This document shows, one piece after another, positions 1 through 4,978 of a stretch of DNA of 6,459 bases. The notes below the pieces were generated by a model that made no database searches, was not told the DNA's origin, and was given only the letters and a program-made list of their open reading frames with translations. Each line of letters opens with the position of its first letter. Position 1 is the stretch's first letter. Source of the DNA: Rickettsiales bacterium. Its GTDB lineage: Bacteria > Pseudomonadota > Alphaproteobacteria > Rickettsiales > Deianiraeaceae. The DNA lies in the NCBI GenBank assembly GCA_017477855.1, contig JAFUUN010000041.1, positions 1 to 6,459 of the forward strand, read 5' to 3'. Both the position numbers and the translations under genes were made by a program.

Positions 1-1
1 C

Positions 2-1045
2 TCCTCTCTCTCTCTCTCTCTGAATAACAACCAACACATTCCTGTGTTTTTGGCAGCAGACGACAACTATGCTCCATTTGTTGCAACAACAATGGCTTCA
101 ATTTTGAAAAATACCAAATCACACATTGATTTTTATGTGTTGAGTGATGGAATTACAGCAAAAAACAAAGCTAAAATTGCAAATGAAAGAAAGTGGTTTA
201 AGAATTTTAGTTTGAGGTTTATAGATATTGATAAAAAACTTGAAAAGTTATCTGGAAGAAACAGTCTTTCACGTGCAATGTATGGAAGATTTTTTATTCC
301 AGAATTAGTGCCAAGCATAAAGAAAGTTCTTTATCTTGATGTTGATATGATTGTCAAGAAGGATATAAAAAAATTATATGATGTTGATTTGGATAAATAT
401 GCATTTGCGGCCGTTGCTGAAGCGCTCAGAATCCAAAAAAATTGTAATGATAGGTTAAATGAATATTTTTCAGCAGGAATTCCATCAAATCATAGATATT
501 TTAATTCTGGAATGTTGTTAATAAATGCTGAAAAATGGAGAGAAGAAAGAATAAAAGATAAATTAATGGAGATTGCTTTAAAATATTCAGGAGATAAAAA
601 TTTCATATATCCAGATCAGGATGCTTTAAATATTAACTTTGCAAATAACTATAAAGAAGTAAATAAAATAATGAATAACGAGCTACATACATTGAATATT
701 TATCTTGATGAAGAAAAAAATAATGGAATAACCGAAGCAAAATTAATAGACGATACTATTGTTTTACACTATTCTGGAGGAGGAGAAAAACCTTGGCTAA
801 ATAATCGTGTAAAATATGCCAACGAATTCTGGAAAATCGTTCCATACACCGACTTCGCTGATGAAATCAAACAAATTCATGATAACTCTCAAAGAGATAT
901 GAAGATTATGCAACATATTGATAGGAATGCTGCGAAAATTAATAAATATGTTAGACGTAAAGTGAAACTTGTCTACGTTCTGCTCGGTGTCTTGATTGGA
1001 TTGAACATTGCTGGCTTGGTTGTTTTGGTGAGAAGAAGGAAGTAA
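2..1045 (+). CDS. Glycosyltransferase family 8 protein with C-terminal membrane anchor, 5'-partial
   Basis: Probably transfers a hexose from a nucleotide sugar to a lipopolysaccharide or other surface glycan at the inner face of the cytoplasmic membrane; donor and acceptor cannot be read from sequence. Numbering from the GTG at 44: DDNY at 6-9 in the nucleotide-binding strand, DVD (the metal-binding DxD) at 99-101 in VLYLDVDMIV, YFNSGMLLIN at 152-161, YPDQDALN at 189-196 and HYSGGGEKPW at 242-251, all GT8 hallmarks in the usual order. A hydrophobic segment at about 308-329, flanked by RRK and RRRK, looks like a single C-terminal membrane anchor. GTG 44 is a poor start because it removes the first residues of the strand read as HIPVFLAADDNY. 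The frame is open to the window edge through a CT tract, so the true start probably lies upstream. More AT-rich than htpG. Family confident, start uncertain. Confidence 0.88.
   Translation, partial: SSLSLSLNNNQHIPVFLAADDNYAPFVATTMASILKNTKSHIDFYVLSDGITAKNKAKIANERKWFKNFSLRFIDIDKKLEKLSGRNSLSRAMYGRFFIPELVPSIKKVLYLDVDMIVKKDIKKLYDVDLDKYAFAAVAEALRIQKNCNDRLNEYFSAGIPSNHRYFNSGMLLINAEKWREERIKDKLMEIALKYSGDKNFIYPDQDALNINFANNYKEVNKIMNNELHTLNIYLDEEKNNGITEAKLIDDTIVLHYSGGGEKPWLNNRVKYANEFWKIVPYTDFADEIKQIHDNSQRDMKIMQHIDRNAAKINKYVRRKVKLVYVLLGVLIGLNIAGLVVLVRRRK
4..21 (+). repeat. (CT)9 dinucleotide microsatellite at the 5' end of the GT8 gene
   Basis: Nine uninterrupted CT units, preceded by CTC at the window edge. 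Read in the GT8 frame it encodes alternating Ser and Leu and continues without a stop into the glycosyltransferase. The other two frames stop directly after the tract, at TGA 21-23 and TAA 25-27. Slipped-strand changes of one unit would therefore switch the gene on or off, as in known contingency loci. The tract touches the window edge, so its full length and the start codon are unseen. Confidence 0.75.
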
Positions 1046-1053
1046 AAAATAAC

Positions 1054-1080
1054 CTTGCAATTTCAAAACTTGAACTATAT
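1054..1080 (+). promoter_or_regulatory. Possible heat-shock (RpoH-type) promoter for htpG
   Basis: The 53-bp gap between the GT8 stop and htpG contains CTTGCAA at 1054-1060 and ACTATAT at 1074-1080, separated by 13 bases. This resembles the alphaproteobacterial heat-shock promoter form as I recall it (TTG at -35, CYTATNT at -10), with one mismatch in the -10. It is placed to give a short leader before the ATG at 1099. The pattern is loose and the gap AT-rich, so a chance match is possible. No terminator-like hairpin with a T run was seen in the gap. Confidence 0.35.
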
Positions 1081-1098
1081 CAAATGATGTAGGTATTT

Positions 1099-3024
1099 AT
1101 GCACAAGTTTAATGCTGAGGTTTCAAAGGTTTTGAAGCTTGTAATTCATTCGCTTTATACGAACAAAGATGTCTTTTTGCGGGAGCTTATCTCCAATGCA
1201 TCTGATGCATGCGAGAAAGCGCGCTATTTGGAGGCATCAGGAACTCTTCAAATTGATGGTGGTTTGAAGCCAAAAATCAGGATTGCGCTGAATGAGAAAG
1301 AGGGATTTATAACCGTTTCTGATAACGGAATTGGAATGAATAAGGAAGAGCTGATTAAGCATCTTGGCACGATTGCAAAGTCAGGGACAGAGGACTTTTT
1401 GAAGCAGGCAGAGGCAGCTAACAAAGCCACCGCAAGCGAGCTTATCGGCCAGTTTGGTGTAGGATTTTACTCATGCTTTATGGTCTCCGACAAGGTTGAA
1501 GTCAGGACAAAAAGACGTGGTGAGGATGAGGCCAAGGGCTACATTTGGAGCTCCGATGGTGTCAGTGGATTTGACATCAAAGAGGACGACAAAATTGACT
1601 TCGGGACGGAAATAAAAGTGTTTATCAAAGACAGTGAAAAAGAGGATTATCTTGACCGTTTTCGCGTGGAGAACATCATCAAAACCTACTCAAACCACAT
1701 TTCCGTGCCAATAGAATACGCGGGTGAGGACGATGTGATAACGCAAATCAACCCTGAAAAAGCACTCTGGATGCGCAAACGCAGTGAAATCACGGACGAA
1801 CAGTATGAAAATTTCTACCACTCGGTGTGCCATATGCCGGGTAAGCCATGGGCGGTTTTGCATAATAAAGTAGAGGGCAACATGGAGTTCACAAACCTGC
1901 TTTTCATCCCAAGCACAAAGCCGTTTGATCTCTACCACCAAGATATGCTGACGCGCATAAAATTGTATGTCCGCCACGTGTTTATCAGTGAGAGAGACAT
2001 TGACATCATCCCCACATATTTGCGGTTTGTCTACGGCATTGTGGACAGCAACGACCTGCCTCTGAACGTGAGCCGCGAGACCCTGCAAGACAACAAAACC
2101 ATCTCAAAAATCAAGAATACACTGGTGAAAAAAATCTTCGGCGAACTCAAAGACAGGGCACAAAAAAAGCCAGAGGAATACGAGGAATTTTGGAAAAACT
2201 TTGGCCCAGTGCTGAAAGAAGGCCTCTGTGACAGCATTGCCGACCGCGAAACTTTGATGTCTTTGACGCGGTTTTATACCAGCAAATCGCGCGACAAATT
2301 AATCGGTTTTGATGACTATATTTCGGGCATGAAGGCCGAGCAGAAGGACATTTATTTCTTTGTTGGCGAGAACATCAGCGACATGATGAGCGCGCCAGAA
2401 ATGGAGGTTTTCTTGAAAAATGACGTGGAGGTCATCCTGCTGACTGACGTGGTTGATGGCTTCTGGACGAACGTAATTCACGATCATGCGGGCAAGGATT
2501 TGAAGAGTATTACGCGCGCGGACGTTGACTTGAAGGACATTGAAAAGTCGGAAAAAGACACCAAAAATGAGGATTATACCGATGAAGAAAAAGCCATGAC
2601 GGACATCTTTGCAAAGGTGTTGCAAGGCAAGGTTGTGGCCGTAAAAATTGCTACAAAATTGGTTGACAGCCCAAGCTGTTTGTCTATTGCGCCGGGCGCC
2701 ATGGATAGCCGCATGGAGGACTTTTTGGTGGCACAAAATCAGCTTAAAAAAAGGTCATTGAAAATCCTTGAAATCAATCCAAAAAATGAGCTTGTCAAGC
2801 GCACCTATGAGTTGCTAAAAAATACTATTAATAGTAATACTGTTAGTAGTAATACTACAAATAGTAATGCAAACCCTGAACATCATGAAGTTGATTTGAC
2901 GAATGCAAATAAGGACGGAATTGAGCTTGCAACAATGATTTACGAACTGGCTGTTATTGGCCAAGGCGACCACCTTGAAAATGCCGGCAGTGCAGTCAAA
3001 AGGATTTTAAAATACATTAAATAA
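1099..3024 (+). CDS. htpG: Chaperone protein HtpG (bacterial Hsp90)
   Basis: ATP-dependent cytosolic chaperone that works as a homodimer on late-folding and stress-damaged clients. The N-terminal GHKL ATPase domain shows ELISNASDA at 29-37, DNGIGM at 75-80, GTIAKSGT at 90-97 and the lid segment GQFGVGFYS at 117-125. The middle domain carries DLPLNVSRETLQ, with R326 as the expected ATP-contacting arginine, and the C-terminal dimerisation domain follows to residue 641. It is slightly longer than typical HtpG (about 620-635), largely because an Asn/Thr/Ser-rich repeat (residues 575-590) sits in a loop between C-terminal helices. ATG 1099 is the first start after an in-frame TAG at 1090-1092; AGG at 1091-1093 is a weak ribosome site. 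The stop overlaps the kinase start (TAATG), indicating cotranscription. Y312 replaces the basic residue usual in F(V/I)RGVVDS. Confidence 0.97.
   Translation: MHKFNAEVSKVLKLVIHSLYTNKDVFLRELISNASDACEKARYLEASGTLQIDGGLKPKIRIALNEKEGFITVSDNGIGMNKEELIKHLGTIAKSGTEDFLKQAEAANKATASELIGQFGVGFYSCFMVSDKVEVRTKRRGEDEAKGYIWSSDGVSGFDIKEDDKIDFGTEIKVFIKDSEKEDYLDRFRVENIIKTYSNHISVPIEYAGEDDVITQINPEKALWMRKRSEITDEQYENFYHSVCHMPGKPWAVLHNKVEGNMEFTNLLFIPSTKPFDLYHQDMLTRIKLYVRHVFISERDIDIIPTYLRFVYGIVDSNDLPLNVSRETLQDNKTISKIKNTLVKKIFGELKDRAQKKPEEYEEFWKNFGPVLKEGLCDSIADRETLMSLTRFYTSKSRDKLIGFDDYISGMKAEQKDIYFFVGENISDMMSAPEMEVFLKNDVEVILLTDVVDGFWTNVIHDHAGKDLKSITRADVDLKDIEKSEKDTKNEDYTDEEKAMTDIFAKVLQGKVVAVKIATKLVDSPSCLSIAPGAMDSRMEDFLVAQNQLKKRSLKILEINPKNELVKRTYELLKNTINSNTVSSNTTNSNANPEHHEVDLTNANKDGIELATMIYELAVIGQGDHLENAGSAVKRILKYIK
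2821..2868 (+). repeat. In-frame palindromic repeat copy 1, three tandem 15-bp units in htpG
   Basis: Three 15-bp units plus a closing AAT encode NTINS-NTVSS-NTTNS-N (residues 575-590). The first unit contains the exact palindromic core TACTATTAATAGTA at 2823-2836. The second (2838-2851) and third (2853-2866) cores each differ from it at two positions. The block lies between the conserved 'ILEINPKNELVKRTYELL' region and the last helices, where HtpG homologues have a loop. Confidence 0.85.
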
Positions 3025-3962
3025 TGGTTACTGTTTCAGCGCCCGGAAAGCTTGTTTTGTGCGGCGAGCATGCTGTTTTACACGGCCAGCCAGCGATTGT
3101 CATGGCAATAAATCGGCGCATGCGAGTAAAAATGCGGCTTCGCAATGACAATATTATTGCCATTAAATCACACAAATTTGGCATTGTCAACTTGAAATTT
3201 TCTGATTTGGAAACAGAAAAATGTGCCAATAAATGGTATAGTTCAATCGCTTTTTTGGCAAAAAAAATCCTCTCAGTTGGCTGCGGGGTTGATATTGACA
3301 TTACCTCGCAAATTGAAGATGTTGGCTTTGGTTCATCTGGCGCGTTGTTCTCGTGTGTGGCTTATGGACTGTTGAAAATTACTATTAATAGTATTACTAT
3401 GAATAGTAAGATTAAGCTGCTGTTTTACATTTTAGATTTGTATCGGGAGTTCAATAAATTGACAAATAAATCATCAATTCAGTCATCTGGAATAGACATT
3501 GTGGCCAGTGTTTTAGGTGGTGTAGCGTATTTTTATCCCAAGAAAAAAGTTGTTGAAAAATTAAATTTTGACATGCTAAAAAACACAAAATTGACTGCGA
3601 TTTTTACTGGCCAAAGAACGAACAAAAAGCTCGTCAGAGATGTGATTTTTTTCACAAAACACAGAAAGAGAATTTACAAAAAAATTGGTAAAATTGTGAA
3701 AAAAGTTAGAAAGTCAATAACCAAAAAAAAGAGGAGAAAAATGTTTTCTTTGTTGCGAAAAAATCAAAAAATGTTGTATAAATTGGGACTGTCAAATATT
3801 ACTATTAGTAGAATTATTTCGCAATGTAAAAAAAAAAAAATAATCGCAAAAATTTCAGGTTCAGGGCTCGGAGATTGCGTCTTGGCGCTTGGAAAAATAG
3901 ACATCAACGACAAGCAATGTTTTGACGTTGAGGTTGACGAGAAAGGCATAGAAATTGAATGA
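3024..3962 (+). CDS. GHMP kinase, probable mevalonate kinase (phosphomevalonate kinase possible)
   Basis: Likely phosphorylates mevalonate (or phosphomevalonate) with ATP in the mevalonate route to isopentenyl diphosphate, in the cytosol. GHMP motifs appear in order: APGKLVLCGEHAV (6-18), the phosphate-binding GFGSSGALFS (101-110, for the usual GLGSSAA), SSGIDIVAS with D158 as the expected catalytic base (154-162), and KISGSGLGDCVLAL (276-289). The GEHAVLHGQPAI opening is typical of mevalonate kinases, and the adjacent mvaD supports the pathway. The Glu found 11 residues before the catalytic Asp in the animal enzyme is Thr147 here by ungapped count, so substrate is open. ATG 3024 overlaps the htpG stop by one base with no nearby Shine-Dalgarno, implying coupling. 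Oddities: palindromic repeat insertions at 119-128 and 259-263, a strongly basic segment (about 212-249), and a 13-A run before the last motif. Confidence 0.85.
   Translation: MVTVSAPGKLVLCGEHAVLHGQPAIVMAINRRMRVKMRLRNDNIIAIKSHKFGIVNLKFSDLETEKCANKWYSSIAFLAKKILSVGCGVDIDITSQIEDVGFGSSGALFSCVAYGLLKITINSITMNSKIKLLFYILDLYREFNKLTNKSSIQSSGIDIVASVLGGVAYFYPKKKVVEKLNFDMLKNTKLTAIFTGQRTNKKLVRDVIFFTKHRKRIYKKIGKIVKKVRKSITKKKRRKMFSLLRKNQKMLYKLGLSNITISRIISQCKKKKIIAKISGSGLGDCVLALGKIDINDKQCFDVEVDEKGIEIE
3378..3407 (+). repeat. In-frame palindromic repeat copy 2, two 15-bp units in the kinase gene
   Basis: Two adjacent 15-bp units encode ITINS-ITMNS (residues 119-128). The exact core TACTATTAATAGTA is at 3380-3393, followed 15 bases on by TACTATGAATAGTA (3395-3408) with a single change. 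The units begin with ATT rather than AAT. The position is after the helix following the GSSG motif and before the next helix, where a loop would be tolerated. Confidence 0.8.
3798..3815 (+). repeat. Degenerate palindromic repeat copy in the kinase gene
   Basis: ATTACTATTAGTAGAATT, encoding ITISRI, resembles one 15-bp unit plus the ATT that ends the full-length copies. It lacks the exact 14-bp core. Taken alone it could be chance in AT-rich DNA; the company of six clearer copies nearby makes a decayed copy plausible. Confidence 0.45.
3828..3840 (+). repeat. Poly-A tract (13 A) inside the kinase gene
   Basis: Thirteen consecutive A residues encode KKKK at residues 269-272, plus the first base of the next codon. 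The run lies just before the last GHMP motif (276-289). A one-base slip would shift the frame and remove that motif and the coupled stop/start with mvaD. It may be a slippage site in replication or transcription, or a sequencing-error hotspot. Confidence 0.8.
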
Positions 3963-4978
3963 CAAGGCAAGAAATTGTGAGTGAAATTTTGAAAAATAAG
4001 GCATGGAAATTGAAAGAAAAAACTGATTTTTTGTTTGCGCCAATTAACATCGCGCTCGTAAAATACTGGGGGAAACGCGATGAAGAATTACACTTGCCGA
4101 TGTCAACGAGCGTGTCAATGCGTGGGAAAAATCTTGGTTCAAAAACGAAAATTTCCACATCCAACCAAGATACACTATTGATAAATAATTCTACATATAA
4201 TAATACTATTAATAGTAATTCTACAAATAGAATTTTTGCATTTTTAGATTTGTTCAGAAATGCGCTAAACATCAAACAAAATTTTCAAATTGAGACATAT
4301 AATAATTTTCCAACAGCCGCCGGAATAGCTTCATCGGCAAGCGGTTTTGCGGCATTAACACTGGCAATAAATGAGCTTTTTAATTTAAAATTATCAGAAA
4401 GAGAATTATCAATTTTGGCACGTCTTGGTAGCGGAAGCGCTTGTCGTTCGGTCGTAAATTCTGACTTTGCAGTTTGGAATAAAGGCATTTTGACCGACGG
4501 AATGGATAGTTTTGCAGAGCCAGTGAAGTTGAAATTGCAAGAAAAAATCTGCATGTTTGTTGCCGTTGTTTCTACAAATAGAAAGAAAATTTCTTCATCA
4601 GAAGCAATGAAAAATACTACATATAGTAATACTATTAATAGTAATAATTTGAAATATGAAGAGTGGTTGCGACAAACAGAAGTTGATGCAAAAAAAATAC
4701 TACAAATAGAACGTTTTGATGAATTTGGTGAACTTGCTGAAAACAATGCAATCATGATGCACGCGGCTATACAAGCTGGCGGGATTAACTATTTTGAGCC
4801 AAAAACATACGAAATTTTGGAGTTTGTCAGCGGTTGCAGAAAAGATAAAAAAATGGATGTTTATGCTACTATTGATGCAGGTCCAAATGTAAAATTAATA
4901 GTCAGAGAGCGCGACAAAAACATTCTACAAATGGAATTCTTAAAGGCATTTCCAGGTATAAAATTGCTGGAAATTTAG
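3959..4978 (+). CDS. mvaD: Diphosphomevalonate decarboxylase
   Basis: Catalyses ATP-dependent decarboxylation of mevalonate diphosphate to isopentenyl diphosphate, the last step of the classical mevalonate pathway. Family motifs are clear: APINIALVKYWGKRDEELHLP (residues 27-47; K35 in the substrate site), FPTAAGIASSASGFAAL (117-133, the nucleotide phosphate loop), GSGSACRS (157-164, R163 contacting the diphosphate) and IDAGPN (305-310) with the catalytic D307. At 339 residues it is in the family range, although two repeat insertions add residues in expected surface loops (77-91 and 219-229). The start overlaps the kinase stop as ATGA and AAAGG (3942-3946) is a distant, weak ribosome site, so translational coupling is likely. 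The stop overlaps the convergent folC stop. The remaining pathway genes are not in view. Confidence 0.96.
   Translation: MTRQEIVSEILKNKAWKLKEKTDFLFAPINIALVKYWGKRDEELHLPMSTSVSMRGKNLGSKTKISTSNQDTLLINNSTYNNTINSNSTNRIFAFLDLFRNALNIKQNFQIETYNNFPTAAGIASSASGFAALTLAINELFNLKLSERELSILARLGSGSACRSVVNSDFAVWNKGILTDGMDSFAEPVKLKLQEKICMFVAVVSTNRKKISSSEAMKNTTYSNTINSNNLKYEEWLRQTEVDAKKILQIERFDEFGELAENNAIMMHAAIQAGGINYFEPKTYEILEFVSGCRKDKKMDVYATIDAGPNVKLIVRERDKNILQMEFLKAFPGIKLLEI
4187..4234 (+). repeat. Full-length 48-bp in-frame palindromic element, copy 3, in mvaD
   Basis: Three 15-bp units plus ATT encode NSTYN-NTINS-NSTNR-I (residues 77-92). The ends are exact inverted repeats, AATTCTA (4187-4193) and TAGAATT (4228-4234), and the exact core TACTATTAATAGTA (4204-4217) is at the same centre of symmetry, 4210.5. 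The element lies between strand 'TLLIN' and helix 'RIFAFLDLFR', where homologues have a short loop. It is 44/48 identical to the folC copy on the opposite strand. Confidence 0.9.
4613..4645 (+). repeat. In-frame palindromic element, copy 4, right-truncated, in mvaD
   Basis: Two units plus AAT encode NTTYS-NTINS-N (residues 219-229), with the exact core at 4630-4643. It matches the first 33 bases of the full-length mvaD copy at 31 positions. The third unit is missing or decayed: after AAT the sequence continues as ordinary coding DNA. It follows the family's 'SSSEAM' segment, a variable loop in homologues. Confidence 0.85.
4697..4710 (+). repeat. Third-unit-like fragment read in another frame in mvaD
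   Basis: ATACTACAAATAGA, continued by A at 4711, matches the third unit of the 48-bp element but is read as IL-QIE rather than T-T-N-R. Related words lie at 4571-4583 (TCTACAAATAGAA, read STNR) and 4923-4939 (ATTCTACAAATGGAATT, one change, read ILQME). These may be decayed fragments or coincidences of AT-rich codons. Confidence 0.3.

Noticed and set aside
44..46. GTG at 44 as the true start of the GT8 gene
   Set aside because: It would remove residues of the first beta strand (HIPV) found in GT8 proteins, there is no ribosome binding site, and the frame is open upstream to the window edge.
1062..1074. TTCAA-AAC-TTGAA hairpin after GT8 as a terminator
   Set aside because: The stem is only 5 bp, A/T-rich, has a 3-base loop and no T run follows.
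1690..2088. Open antisense frame inside htpG
   Set aside because: It lies wholly opposite a well-conserved Hsp90 region, has no recognisable domain, and is explained by the codon pattern of htpG. Similar antisense frames at 2299-2736, 4285-4755 and 5842-6192 were rejected for the same reason.
4613..4645. Asn-Ser/Thr peptides as glycosylation sequons
   Set aside because: HtpG, MvaD, the kinase and FolC are cytosolic enzymes without signal peptides, so N-glycosylation of these inserts is not expected.
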